Shown here piece after piece: positions 25,113 through 33,668 of a stretch of DNA of 64,000 nucleotides. The translations under genes and the position numbers were made by a program. A model generated the notes under the pieces. The model had not been told where the DNA came from, made no database searches, and worked only from the letters and a program-made list of their open reading frames with translations. Position 1 is the first letter of the stretch. The number at the start of each line of letters is the position of its first letter. The stretch covers positions 1,302,001 through 1,366,000 of the forward strand of contig OW818698.1 in assembly GCA_942493375.1 (NCBI GenBank). Direction: 5' to 3'. This DNA comes from G942493375 sp942493375. Lineage in GTDB: Bacteria > Armatimonadota > UBA5829.

Positions 25113-27058
25113 TTGACTTGTCTCGTGCAATAAAACATAGCTGGATTTCTGCACTATTGCTGATATCCGGGGATTTTATTGCTCTTGCACTTGCACTCCT
25201 AGTTGCTCTTCTTCTAAAATACGATACGATATCTATGTCGTACCTTATGAAAGTTCACGTCGCTGACCGTCCGCTCAGTCTGCTTGTTGGTTCATTGCTC
25301 TATATAATTGCTTTCTCCCGATTCCGCCTCTACAGTTACACCTGGAGGTTCGCCAGCCTTGAAGTTCTATGGAGCGTCGTTGCTGCAAATGGCGTTGGTC
25401 TGGTCTTTCTAATTGTTTGCCAGATTCTGATTGACCAATCCATTATGCCTGCAAGCCTTCTTGCGTTATTTTTCCTGCTAAGTGTCATATTTGTTGGAGC
25501 GGGTAGGATAATACTGCGACTCTCGTCACTAAGTCACCGTTATGGTGAACGTATGTGGCAGAAGGTCAAGGGAGACGAACTACCTAAGCGAGTTATTATA
25601 CTTTCGAGTGGTTCAAATGGAGCAGGACTTGTCAGTTCACTCAGAGATGAAAAGGACAACCCATATAACATAATAGGTGTACTGGATGATGATCCGGCTT
25701 GCCAGGGGTGTTATATACGCGGCGTCAAAGTTCTTGGTCCATTGAATAAACTGAATGATCTGTTGAAGGAAAGGGCTGTCGATGAAGTCCTTATTACGCT
25801 ACCTCAGACATCAGGTGCCCAGGTAAAGCAATATGTAATGGATTGCCGCCAGAAAAAGATCCCTGTTAAAGTTATTCCCGCCTTAAGTGATGTCCTGAAC
25901 GGGAAAACCCGCGCTCGTATCGAAGATATATGTATCGAAGATTTATTACGCAGACCTCCAGTCAAGATCAACATTTCTGAGATAGGTGGGTATCTTACTG
26001 GTAAGAGAGTCCTGGTCACTGGTGCTGGTGGATCTATTGGTTCTGAGTTATGCCGACAGATCTGTGCCTTGCAACCAGCTGAAGTCGTACTGCTTGGGCA
26101 TGGCGAAAACTCTATTCACGAGATACATAAGGAACTTACTCGACGTTTCCCACAGTTAGCTGAGACGCTACATACAATCATTGGTTCTGTTTCCGATGAG
26201 AAGCGTATGGAACAGGTTTTCCGTGAGTTTGCTCCACAGGTTGTATTTCATGCAGCAGCCCATAAGCATGTTCCGATTATGGAAAAGAACGTGCTGGAAG
26301 CTGTGCAGAACAATGTTATAGGCACCTACCGAGTAGCAGAGTGCTGTGGTAACTTCGGCGTCAAAAGAATGGTCCTCATATCCTCTGATAAAGCGGTCAA
26401 TCCCTCATGTATAATGGGAGCTACAAAGTCAATCTGTGAGAATGTCGTTCGGGCGATGGCTAATGTATACCCCAACACCTCATTTGTGAGTGTACGATTT
26501 GGGAACGTCCTCGGCAGCCGCGGCAGTGTGGTCCCGATCTTCAAAGAACAGATCAATCGCGGTGGACCAGTTACAGTAACTCATCCTGACATGACGCGTT
26601 ACTTTATGTCGATCCCTGAAGCGGTACAGTTGGTAATGCAGGCTGGAGCTATCGGAAAATCTGGTGATTTATTCATATTGGACATGGGTGAACCCGTTAA
26701 GGTAGTTGATCTTGCTAACGATATGATCAGGCTCTGCGGCCTGGATCCCGGCACCGACATTCAGGTTATCTGCACAGGTATTCGCCCTGGTGAAAAACTT
26801 CATGAAGAACTCAGCAAGACTGATGAACTGATAGAAGCTACTCCATATGAGGAGCTGTTTGCTGTCCACCGACCAAAATACAACGACACCGAAGCAGTCT
26901 ATAACGACATAAAACGCATTCAGCATATGGTAAGTAAGAGTGATGTCACAGGTATTCGTGTACTACTATGTCACATGTTCCCATATTTCAAGGAGCAAGC
27001 TGATATGGCAACTGACAAAGATGCTGAACCAGTTTTTGGTGCTGCTGCTAGACTGTAG
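25097..27058 (+). CDS. CapD/PglF/WbpM-type nucleotide-sugar 4,6-dehydratase
   Basis: 653 residues. Four N-terminal transmembrane helices (to about 140) are followed by a Rossmann-like CoA-binding domain (about 160-290, ending in VKVIPALSDVL) and a short-chain dehydrogenase domain. The latter has the NAD motif TGAGGSIGSEL (about 307) and the catalytic segment SSDKAVNPSCIMGATK (about 428). Met in place of the usual Tyr with Lys four residues later marks UDP-GlcNAc 4,6-dehydratases of the PglF/FlaA1 group. The product feeds diNAcBac, pseudaminic-type or capsule sugars. The protein acts at the inner membrane. A terminator follows the gene. Confidence 0.93.
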   Translation: MYKGIVDLSRAIKHSWISALLLISGDFIALALALLVALLLKYDTISMSYLMKVHVADRPLSLLVGSLLYIIAFSRFRLYSYTWRFASLEVLWSVVAANGVGLVFLIVCQILIDQSIMPASLLALFFLLSVIFVGAGRIILRLSSLSHRYGERMWQKVKGDELPKRVIILSSGSNGAGLVSSLRDEKDNPYNIIGVLDDDPACQGCYIRGVKVLGPLNKLNDLLKERAVDEVLITLPQTSGAQVKQYVMDCRQKKIPVKVIPALSDVLNGKTRARIEDICIEDLLRRPPVKINISEIGGYLTGKRVLVTGAGGSIGSELCRQICALQPAEVVLLGHGENSIHEIHKELTRRFPQLAETLHTIIGSVSDEKRMEQVFREFAPQVVFHAAAHKHVPIMEKNVLEAVQNNVIGTYRVAECCGNFGVKRMVLISSDKAVNPSCIMGATKSICENVVRAMANVYPNTSFVSVRFGNVLGSRGSVVPIFKEQINRGGPVTVTHPDMTRYFMSIPEAVQLVMQAGAIGKSGDLFILDMGEPVKVVDLANDMIRLCGLDPGTDIQVICTGIRPGEKLHEELSKTDELIEATPYEELFAVHRPKYNDTEAVYNDIKRIQHMVSKSDVTGIRVLLCHMFPYFKEQADMATDKDAEPVFGAAARL

Positions 27059-27128
27059 TAACTTGTATGAGTTTCGTATCGATGTGGACGATAGTAGACG
27101 AAGCAATCACTAACTAATCATGCATATC

Positions 27129-27160
27129 AAGCCTCCGATGCCTGACTTCGGGGGCTTTAC
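27129..27160 (+). terminator. Terminator after capD
   Basis: AAGCCTCCGA and TTCGGGGGCTT form a stem with an 8-nt loop, followed by a T-rich tail (TTTACTTTGT). Confidence 0.65.
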
Positions 27161-27256
27161 TTTGTACATTTGTTAGCATTACAAATAACCATCTATTTCC
27201 ATGTTAACTTGCTCAGATGTTAACTCAAATACCTCTCCATATAACACATATAAGTG

Positions 27257-27274
27257 GTATCATATCAGTGATAC
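27257..27274. promoter_or_regulatory. Palindromic operator-like site GTATCA-N6-TGATAC
   Basis: A perfect 6-bp dyad with a 6-bp spacer lies 21 bp before the start of the amidohydrolase gene. Direct ATGTTAACT repeats at 27201-27209 and 27217-27225 lie just upstream. The regulator is unknown. Confidence 0.45.
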
Positions 27275-27294
27275 AAATCTGGGAGGTATTATTG

Positions 27295-28107
27295 ATGCTG
27301 GATGGACATATTCATATCGGAGATCCGAATGCGAGTAAACCGGAGTTTTTGAGTTCTCTAAATGCTGCTGGATTTGAAGGTGGGCTTATTATATCCCCTG
27401 CCCCAACATCTTTCCCCCACTCCGATGGTCCTACTGACTGGAAATATCGACTCGACATTGTGGATGCTTTCTGTAAAGACAATAACAAACTATTTCCATT
27501 CCTCTGGATAGACCCTCTTGAAGAAGATATAGAGGAGCAGATTTCCAGTGCTTCCGGACGAGTAGCTGGTTTTAAAGTGATATGCAACAGGTTTTATCCA
27601 TCAAATGAGAAGGCAATGGATGCATATCGTCTGATTGCATCGTTGAATAAGCCTATCCTCTTCCACTCGGGAATATTGTATGATGGAATGGACTCCGCAA
27701 GGTACAACCGGCCTGGTGAGTTTGAATGTTTGCTGGAAGTAGCGGACTTGCGGTTTGCACTGGCCCATGTGTCCTGGCCCTGGTGCGATGAATGTATTGC
27801 AGTATATGGTAAGTTCCAAAACGCTTATGGCCTGAGACCTGATGTATCCTCTGAGATGTTCATTGACCTGACTCCAGGCACTCCTCCTATCTACAGAAAA
27901 GAAGTACTTACCAAGATATTTACAGTGGGATACGATGTGGTGAATAACATCATATTCGGTTCTGACGGGAGTGTGGGCAGCTATGGTGCGGAATGGATAG
28001 GACAGTGGGTTGCCAGGGACAAAGCTATATATAACGATCTAGAAATCACTCAGGATGTAACTGACAAGATATTCGGATCGAATCTGCGGAGGTTTCTGGG
28101 CAAGTAG
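27295..28107 (+). CDS. Amidohydrolase family (amidohydro_2-like) TIM-barrel metal hydrolase
   Basis: 270 residues from ATG 27295, with GGGAGGT 7 bp upstream. The N-terminus MLDGHIHIGD holds the H-x-H metal motif (5,7). Further family residues are His in ILFHSG, His in FALAHVSWPW, and the Asp in IIFGSDGSVG near the C-terminus. The family includes decarboxylases and lactonases acting on cyclic or aromatic compounds; substrate not inferred. Likely cytoplasmic. A short antitoxin-like ORF and a PIG-L gene follow on the same strand. Confidence 0.85.
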   Translation: MLDGHIHIGDPNASKPEFLSSLNAAGFEGGLIISPAPTSFPHSDGPTDWKYRLDIVDAFCKDNNKLFPFLWIDPLEEDIEEQISSASGRVAGFKVICNRFYPSNEKAMDAYRLIASLNKPILFHSGILYDGMDSARYNRPGEFECLLEVADLRFALAHVSWPWCDECIAVYGKFQNAYGLRPDVSSEMFIDLTPGTPPIYRKEVLTKIFTVGYDVVNNIIFGSDGSVGSYGAEWIGQWVARDKAIYNDLEITQDVTDKIFGSNLRRFLGK

Positions 28108-28184
28108 GACTTGAGCGATAAGCAGGATATTTGGGTGTTACGAGGGAATGATTAGTATATGCTCAGTAGCTGAGGTAGTGGAAA

Positions 28185-28370
28185 ATGAAAGCGAAGACTT
28201 TTGACTGTGTGGAAATGAAGCGTATTGCCTCTCAGAAGATATATAACACCGTCAAGGACATGACAATTGAGCAAGAGTTGGGTTATTGGCGAGATAGTAC
28301 TATTAAGCTGCGAGCCAAGATTGATGATCAAAAATGCAATGCTGAAAAAAGGACTCTGCACACAGCCTAG
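28185..28370 (+). CDS. Orphan antitoxin-like small protein
   Basis: 61 residues, starting MKAKTFDCVEMKRIASQKIY and continuing TVKDMTIEQELGYWRDSTIKL. I recall this pattern (K-T-F-D-C-V-x-M-K, then E-E-L-x-Y-W) from small proteins encoded directly upstream of PIN-domain (VapC-like) toxins; this is from memory and not a search. No PIN gene follows: the next 60 bp are a broken CCCGCATTATTCAT repeat and then a PIG-L gene. It is therefore an orphan, perhaps left after toxin loss. The last residues (KRTLHTA) may be derived from an interrupted reading frame. Confidence 0.6.
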   Translation: MKAKTFDCVEMKRIASQKIYNTVKDMTIEQELGYWRDSTIKLRAKIDDQKCNAEKRTLHTA

Positions 28371-28386
28371 CCCGCATTATTCATCA
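28369..28386. repeat. Half copy of the CCCGCATTATT repeat
   Basis: AGCCCGCATTATTCAT matches the left end of the elements at 18700 and 30168, but the right half is missing. It abuts the stop of the orphan antitoxin-like ORF. Confidence 0.65.
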
Positions 28387-28432
28387 CCGAAAATGACATA
28401 TTTTACAAATTTGAAAGGATATTTTAGCAATT

Positions 28433-29188
28433 ATGGATAGAGTATTGGCGTTTGGGTGCCATCCGGATGATATCGAATTTATGTGTGCCGGCACACTGGC
28501 ACTGTTGGCACAAAAAGGATATGAGATCCACATAGCGACTATGACAGGCGGCGAAGCAGGTTCACCTACTCAGAGTGTTCAGGAGATAAGGGCAAGGAGG
28601 TTGGCTGAGGCTGAAGCTGCTGCCAAGGTCATCGGAGGGCATTATCACTACGCAGGAGGCTGTGATCTGGAAGTAGAATTTAATTCAGACTACCGCAAGA
28701 AGGCTGTTAAGGTAATGCGCGATGTAGATCCTCTGATTGTATTTACACTTCCTCCTATGGATTATCTGGCTGATCACGAGCAGACTTCTCTACTTGTCCG
28801 CAATGCTGCATATATTGCCTCTGTCCCCAACTATGATTGCGGGGTTCCGACTAAGCATACAACCCGCTTCCCTTACCTCTACTACTGGAATGCAAGCAAC
28901 CTTTGTGACATCTTTGGCAGGCCTTTACCGATAAACCGTGCAGTTGATATATCGTCGGTAATGGATATTAAAAACGAGATGCTGAAGTGTCATGAGTCCC
29001 AGAGGGAATGGCTATCCTACCACAATGACTGGGATGAGTATATGGAAAACATGAAGTGGCACTCCAAGTCCGATGGTGAACGCGTGGGAATGGAATGGGC
29101 GGAGACATACATCCAGCACCTAAGCACAGGACATCCCAAAGACAATATTCTTAAGACCATCCTGGGCGATTTGTGCAAAGAGGTGTAA
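28433..29188 (+). CDS. PIG-L/LmbE family deacetylase
   Basis: 251 residues. The zinc motif HPDD is at residues 10-13 (VLAFGCHPDDIEF), followed by TMTGGEAGS and the second His region MDYLADHEQT. PIG-L enzymes remove acetyl groups from N-acetylglucosaminyl lipids, thiols (BshB, MshB) or antibiotics precursors. Here sugar-related neighbours suggest an N-acetylhexosamine substrate, without proof. No signal peptide is seen, so it is cytoplasmic. Confidence 0.88.
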   Translation: MDRVLAFGCHPDDIEFMCAGTLALLAQKGYEIHIATMTGGEAGSPTQSVQEIRARRLAEAEAAAKVIGGHYHYAGGCDLEVEFNSDYRKKAVKVMRDVDPLIVFTLPPMDYLADHEQTSLLVRNAAYIASVPNYDCGVPTKHTTRFPYLYYWNASNLCDIFGRPLPINRAVDISSVMDIKNEMLKCHESQREWLSYHNDWDEYMENMKWHSKSDGERVGMEWAETYIQHLSTGHPKDNILKTILGDLCKEV

Positions 29189-29227
29189 ACCAAACCATCT
29201 TGGTGACAGTTCAGAGTTGCGGGAATT

Positions 29228-29299
29228 TGTCATCCTGAGGAACGAAGGATCTGCTTTTCATCCGGAAAAAGCAGATCCTTCGTTCCTCAAGATGACAAT
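29228..29299. repeat. TTGTCATCCTGAGG hairpin repeat, copy 2
   Basis: Arms match those of the 9760-9831 copy with one arm mismatch (CTCAAG on the right). The loop is TCATCCGGAA-like and resembles that of the 36009 copy. A C-rich element follows at 29372-29407. Confidence 0.8.
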
Positions 29300-29425
29300 A
29301 TTCCCATGAAACTGAACTCCTACCCATCTTGCGTGTTCTATCAATAGTTGATGTATGAGACATTTGAAGGGAATCAATCCCCCTGACCTCCTTCTCCAAG
29401 GGGGAATATTTCTTGGAGATATTAA

Positions 29426-30160
29426 TTGAGCTTTCTTGGTCTGGATATAAATTCATCGGGAACTCTGAAGGTCGCAGCTGTTGTGCTAGGGCTGATAACG
29501 TGCAACAACTGGGGATCCGGGCGATTGCGCGCCCATGTTGAGCACAAAATAAAAGAGCAATTAACTCAGACAATAGGACCGGCAGACAGATATGAAGTGC
29601 ATGTAAAAGCCGGCATGTTGAGTCTGCTTACAGGCAGAATGGACAAACTGACCATTCATGCAGATTCCGTATTCATGAAAAAACGTGCAGAGATGCAGAC
29701 ATTGGATGTGGAGATGCGCGGGCTAAGGTTTGGCTTATGGTCATCAAGCTTCAGCGGCGCGCGCACGGCTAAAGTCCGTGCGACAATGAATAGTGATCAA
29801 TTGCAAAGGTACCTAACCCGCAAATATACTGACGTTACCGATATAACCTGCAGGCTGGAAACCGGAAAGTTTTATCTGAACGCAAAACCCAGCCTGATTG
29901 GATTTGATATGCCTGTCAAAAGTGAAGGAACGCTTAAGATCAGTGCTCCCGACAGCATATCGTTTGACCTGCAAAAAGTAACGGTTCTCGGTATAACTGC
30001 GCCTGATTTTATCAACCGTTACATTACCAACAAGTTTAATCCGGTGATGCAGACGTCAGAATTCGGACTAAAAGCCAGATTGACCAGTTTGACTGTAGAG
30101 GAGAACAAGGCCAGTCTAGAGGCTGACCTTGATGTCCGCAATGGCCTTGTATCTGAATAG
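29426..30160 (+). CDS. DUF2993 (LmeA-like) lipid-binding protein
   Basis: 244 residues from TTG 29426 (GGAG 8 bp upstream). A single hydrophobic segment (about 12-28) is followed by a beta-rich repeat region: LTIHADSVFMKKRAEMQTLD, VEMRGLRFG, and the long cadence of DUF2993 proteins. The founding member LmeA of mycobacteria binds phospholipid in the cell envelope. A periplasmic or outer-leaflet role is likely. The end of the gene abuts a CCCGCATTATT element. Confidence 0.75.
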   Translation: MSFLGLDINSSGTLKVAAVVLGLITCNNWGSGRLRAHVEHKIKEQLTQTIGPADRYEVHVKAGMLSLLTGRMDKLTIHADSVFMKKRAEMQTLDVEMRGLRFGLWSSSFSGARTAKVRATMNSDQLQRYLTRKYTDVTDITCRLETGKFYLNAKPSLIGFDMPVKSEGTLKISAPDSISFDLQKVTVLGITAPDFINRYITNKFNPVMQTSEFGLKARLTSLTVEENKASLEADLDVRNGLVSE

Positions 30161-30167
30161 CTCTAAG

Positions 30168-30241
30168 CCCGCATTATTCATGATTGACTCAGCTTTTGCG
30201 CCTACTGCCGGGCAAAAGCGAAGCTTCGTGAATAATGCGGG
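30168..30241. repeat. Nested-hairpin repeat, CCCGCATTATT family, copy 2
   Basis: Outer arms CCCGCATTATTCAT and GTGAATAATGCGGG, inner stem GCTTTTGC with GCAAAAGC. It lies exactly between the stop codons of the DUF2993 and FmdB genes and may serve as a bidirectional 3'-end structure. Confidence 0.85.
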
Positions 30242-30598
30242 TTAAGCGAAGTCGGCGTCACCCGTATCACCTGCGCCGGCTCCGTCATATGCTTCCCTTT
30301 CAGCTTCATCTATCATCTGATCTATATCGCCTTCGCCGTCGTCAGCCAAGGTTCTTCCCATTTCCCTCATCAGCTTGCTCATAGCTTTGGGATCGTTCAT
30401 GTCAGCTGTGGTGGCAGCATCTTCAAAGGACTCAATCAGTTCATCCTCTCCACGTCCACGAGTAAACTTAGAGATCAATTTGTTAACGTCTGCAGACCCG
30501 CACTGAGGGCAAACAGGATCTGTAGAATCAGCTGTCATTCCAATCAACTTGGCAAATCTTTTGGAGCATTGTTTGCACTTGTATTCAAAAACAGGCAT
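30242..30598 (-). CDS. FmdB-type zinc-ribbon protein
   Basis: 118 residues. MPVFEYKCKQCSKRF (C8, C11) and VCPQCGS (C30, C33) form the four-cysteine zinc ribbon of FmdB regulators. The acidic tail (EDELIESFEDAATTADMN, GDIDQMIDEAEREAYDG) is longer than in the minimal family. Function in this family is poorly known; regulation of amide/formamide genes was proposed for the founder. Confidence 0.85.
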   Translation of the reverse strand: MPVFEYKCKQCSKRFAKLIGMTADSTDPVCPQCGSADVNKLISKFTRGRGEDELIESFEDAATTADMNDPKAMSKLMREMGRTLADDGEGDIDQMIDEAEREAYDGAGAGDTGDADFA

Positions 30599-30702
30599 AT
30601 GTCTATAGCAAAACCTTTCATTTGATAGATTCTGGTGAATGCATATTCCCCATCAGATAAATGATAGTTGAACAGGTGTATGGAAAGCAAGGGGCGGAAT
30701 AG

Positions 30703-30899
30703 GGAATCCAGAAGTCAGAATCCAGAATAACTATACCGAAAGCAGTGTGCTGAATTATGCGCTGACTGTGACTTGAAGTCCAAATACCAGTTTAAATAAC
30801 TGAGTAGTCTTGTAATCACTATCTGATACCCAAACAATTGATCGGTATAGGCATTTTATTCTGACTTCTGGATTCTGACTTCTGGATTCTGGATTCTAC
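30703..30899. repeat. GAATCCAGAAGTCAGAATCC repeat pair
   Basis: GAATCCAGAAGTCAGAATCC at 30703-30727 faces tandem TTCTGACTTCTGGATTCT copies at 30858-30898. Further copies lie at 50155-50218 and 53754-53785. The interval 30599-30975 otherwise holds only a TATAAT box (30935-30940) without a convincing -35 box. Confidence 0.65.
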
Positions 30900-30975
30900 C
30901 CTTTCCCGATTACCCTTTCATGCTGATTGTAAGCTATAATGTATTTTGGTATAAAAGCCCAAAGGAGGTATGCAC

Positions 30976-31974
30976 ATGGATAATGAGAAAACCATACGCA
31001 GCCTTAAAAAGCAACTTCTGATTGAACGTATTGCGTTTGGAGTAATTGTGCTTGTGCTGGCTGTTAACTTCGCTGCAGGAAAACTCAGCGGGGGTAAGTC
31101 TATGATTATGGTAGACGGCAAGCCAGTAGTATGTGTGGATTCAGAAAAAGAAGCTCATGGCATACTGGAGAGAATTAAATCAGACTCCGGAGCAAACCCG
31201 CTGGAAACTGAATTTAGACAGGAAGTCAGTATCGCACGTGCCCCCCGCAATGCATCACCAATGCCAACAAGCAGAGCTATGACAGTCGCCAGAAATGCGA
31301 TATCACCTGTGGTCAACCGTTGGTCGGTAATAGCGGATGGAAAGGCTGTAGTAGGGCTGCCAAGCAAACAGGACGCAGCTAAAACGCTGGAGATGGCAAA
31401 GATAAAATTTGGCAGTCAGGCTAAGAACCTGGCAGAAGAACCTCAAATCCGGGAGAATGTCTCAATTGCCAAGGCAGCAATAAGCCCTGAACAATTCCAA
31501 AAGACCCCGGAAGACGCTGTAAAATTTCTGTTTACTCCAAGAGAACCTACTCGGAAGAATTCAACATATATAGTGCGACCAAATGATGTCGCTGTCAGTA
31601 TTGCTAAAAAGTTGGACTTGGCGCCTGGAGAATTGAAAAAACTCAATCCGGGTGTAAATCTGGACCGCTTAGCCATTGGTGATACACTACAGGTGAAGGA
31701 GAGCACTGCTCCGGTATTCCCTCTCACAATTATAGTCCGTGATCAGATCAGTAAAACGGAATCTGTCCCACCTCCAATGGTGCGTGTTTCTTCTCCAAAT
31801 ATGTACAGCGGTAAAACAGCGTTTATAAACCGTGGACGTTCAGGTAAAAGAACAGTGGATATCGCCGTCATATATGAGAATGGGAGAAGAGTCGGGGATG
31901 AGGTTATTTCTGAACAGGTACTTGCAACTCCTGTTCCAGGGAAGATAGCTGTCGGCATCAAACCTCGTCCCTGA
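30976..31974 (+). CDS. LysM-G5 domain cell-wall-binding protein
   Basis: 332 residues from ATG 30976; AAAGGAGG (30961-30968) is 7 bp upstream, while the ATG at 30970 is too close. A transmembrane helix at about 14-35 anchors the protein. YIVRPNDVAVSIAKKLDLAP (about 195-240, with LKKLNPGVNLDRLAIGDTL) is a LysM module. The C-terminal about 80 residues (PLTIIVRDQISKTESVPPP, SGKRTVDIAVIYENGRRV) are a G5 domain. This order matches Gram-positive-type M23 endopeptidase proteins, but no peptidase domain follows. A small membrane-protein gene starts 34 bp downstream. Confidence 0.85.
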   Translation: MDNEKTIRSLKKQLLIERIAFGVIVLVLAVNFAAGKLSGGKSMIMVDGKPVVCVDSEKEAHGILERIKSDSGANPLETEFRQEVSIARAPRNASPMPTSRAMTVARNAISPVVNRWSVIADGKAVVGLPSKQDAAKTLEMAKIKFGSQAKNLAEEPQIRENVSIAKAAISPEQFQKTPEDAVKFLFTPREPTRKNSTYIVRPNDVAVSIAKKLDLAPGELKKLNPGVNLDRLAIGDTLQVKESTAPVFPLTIIVRDQISKTESVPPPMVRVSSPNMYSGKTAFINRGRSGKRTVDIAVIYENGRRVGDEVISEQVLATPVPGKIAVGIKPRP

Positions 31975-32008
31975 ACAGAAAGCATCGTTTGCAGAAGGAA
32001 AGGTATAA

Positions 32009-32443
32009 ATGTCAGGAAAGCTTCAGAGGCTGGCCATATGGGCTGGAGGTATCTTCCTGTGCGCGCCATTTTGGATAGGCACAGCAGCACTTATACCTTC
32101 CTATATTGATGCTTCACATTCAACAAATATTGTTCGGAACACTCAGTTGTTTATGTCGCTGTTGTGGTTTTCGGGGTTCTCAGTGGGCATCCCGGCGGCT
32201 GTTGCTGCGCTCTGCGTTCGAACAAAAGCAGGAAGAATGCTTGCAGTCTCAGCTACTGTGTTCGGTATGGCCCTTATTACTATGGGAAATGCTCAACGGC
32301 ATATATTCGGATACAACGGGGTCAGGGGTGGAGTAGACAAACTTTTACTTTATTCTATACTCCCGATAACATTGTGGGTAATCTCAGTGATTATTGCGAA
32401 GAAAGCAACATCTCAGGAACAGGATCAGGGCGAACGTATCTAA
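32009..32443 (+). CDS. Small four-helix membrane protein
   Basis: 144 residues with four predicted transmembrane helices (about 8-30, 45-68, 75-95, 110-130) and a charged C-terminal tail (KKATSQEQDQGERI). GAAGGAAAGG precedes the ATG by 6 bp. It follows the LysM-G5 gene by 34 bp and probably shares its transcript. No family is recognised. Confidence 0.7.
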   Translation: MSGKLQRLAIWAGGIFLCAPFWIGTAALIPSYIDASHSTNIVRNTQLFMSLLWFSGFSVGIPAAVAALCVRTKAGRMLAVSATVFGMALITMGNAQRHIFGYNGVRGGVDKLLLYSILPITLWVISVIIAKKATSQEQDQGERI

Positions 32444-32454
32444 ACAATAACCAA

Positions 32455-32530
32455 GGGATATACTGCGGGAATTGAGCATAGACGAGATTCGGAACACCCA
32501 GTAAAAACCGGCATTCCCGCAGTATATCCC
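32455..32530. repeat. Perfect 18-bp inverted repeat with 40-nt loop
   Basis: GGGATATACTGCGGGAAT (32455-32472) is fully complementary to 32513-32530. The long loop and lack of a T-run resemble the element at 2911-2979. Confidence 0.75.
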
Positions 32531-32553
32531 AACGCAGCATAGTGTTAAAACGC

Positions 32554-32597
32554 GAACAGCTTTCGCCCTGTTGCAGGATGAAAGCTGTTCTTATTTT
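32554..32597 (+). terminator. Terminator between convergent genes
   Basis: GAACAGCTTTC (32554-32564) pairs with GAAAGCTGTTC (32580-32590); the loop contains a small CCTG/CAGG stem, and TTATTTT follows. Confidence 0.65.
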
Positions 32598-32606
32598 AAG
32601 AGCAGG

Positions 32607-33467
32607 TTAGCGTCTTCTAAGTCTCGCTTTTAAGGAACCTATACCCACCATCAGGATAGGAATTCCAAATCCTGCAAGTGTGGCTGGTTCCGGCACAATG
32701 TTGTCAACATCTCCACCACCGCCGCCACCCTTGCTGCCACCGCTACCGCTTGTAATGGAACCAACAACAGGGACACTACCAGTCAGAATCAAGGCAGCAC
32801 TCAGGAATGGTGAGGATCCTCCCCCAACAGATAGCGTCGGCAACTCCTCAACAGCAGCTGCCGGTAAAAAAGGAGTCACTTCAGGCGCTACTGCCACAGG
32901 AGGCACACCTACTGTTTCAACTGGCGCTGCTTTGACCAATTCCTCTATGGTTGTCGGAGGTTCTGTTCCGGGAGGCGGAGCCATAACTTCCTCTACTGGC
33001 TCAGGAACAGCTGTTCCCTGCGGCGGGGCTTTGGCAGTGACTTTCTCCTCAACCGGTTTGAGCAGTTTTTTCACCAAAGGATTTCCACACGACCAAATAA
33101 TAACCGGTCTACCTAACCTGTCTACGAAGACTGCAGTACCTTTGGGCAGCAGTTTTGTCTTTGTATGAACAACCCCATTCTTGCCAACATACCATACTGT
33201 AGCGCGGAGGGGTTTTTTCAAGGATACCAGTTTTAAGTTCTTACTGAAATAATCTGCAACTGTCTGAGCAGATATACCAAAGTGTTTGGCGTATCGAAGC
33301 CTGACGACGGAATCTTTACGTACTTGCTGAACAAGCTGGGCAACTGACGCTACACGATGATTGACGAATGAACCTGGAGGTGTACGTGTAGATTTTGCTG
33401 AGACTCCCGAACAGCATAGTAGCGCAAGGACCGGCAAAATAAGGATGATAAATACAATTTTTCTCAT
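32607..33467 (-). CDS. PEP-CTERM anchored proline-rich protein
   Basis: 286 residues with a signal peptide (about 1-24). Residues about 35-140 form a small domain (LRYAKHFGISAQTVADYFSK, GTAVFVDRLGRPVIIWSCGN). A proline/valine-rich linker and a glycine run follow. The C-terminus VPEPATLAGFGIPI-hydrophobic-ARLRRR is a PEP-CTERM sorting signal: VPEP, a membrane span and an arginine tail. Such proteins are processed by exosortase, which is not in this window. The domain in the middle has no name I can give. ATG lies 4 bp downstream of no clear ribosome binding site. Confidence 0.85.
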   Translation of the reverse strand: MRKIVFIILILPVLALLCCSGVSAKSTRTPPGSFVNHRVASVAQLVQQVRKDSVVRLRYAKHFGISAQTVADYFSKNLKLVSLKKPLRATVWYVGKNGVVHTKTKLLPKGTAVFVDRLGRPVIIWSCGNPLVKKLLKPVEEKVTAKAPPQGTAVPEPVEEVMAPPPGTEPPTTIEELVKAAPVETVGVPPVAVAPEVTPFLPAAAVEELPTLSVGGGSSPFLSAALILTGSVPVVGSITSGSGGSKGGGGGGDVDNIVPEPATLAGFGIPILMVGIGSLKARLRRR

Positions 33468-33668
33468 ATTATGCTCTTTTCCGAGATAGTGTCATCTATC
33501 TATTGATTCCATACATCGTTCGCCAGGTCTCGTGTTATATCAGTAGATTGAGAAACCAGTGTGCCGCAATCATTTATTATTATGAATATGGCAAACGCAC
33601 GTATTGTGAGTAAAGTTACCTATATATATACTAAGTGCAAGTTTTATGCCATTCGGGTGATATAGCCC

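Noticed and set aside
32680..33168. 162-residue proline/threonine-rich plus-strand frame
   Set aside because: Antisense of the Pro/Gly-rich part of the PEP-CTERM gene, which has a signal peptide and sorting signal.
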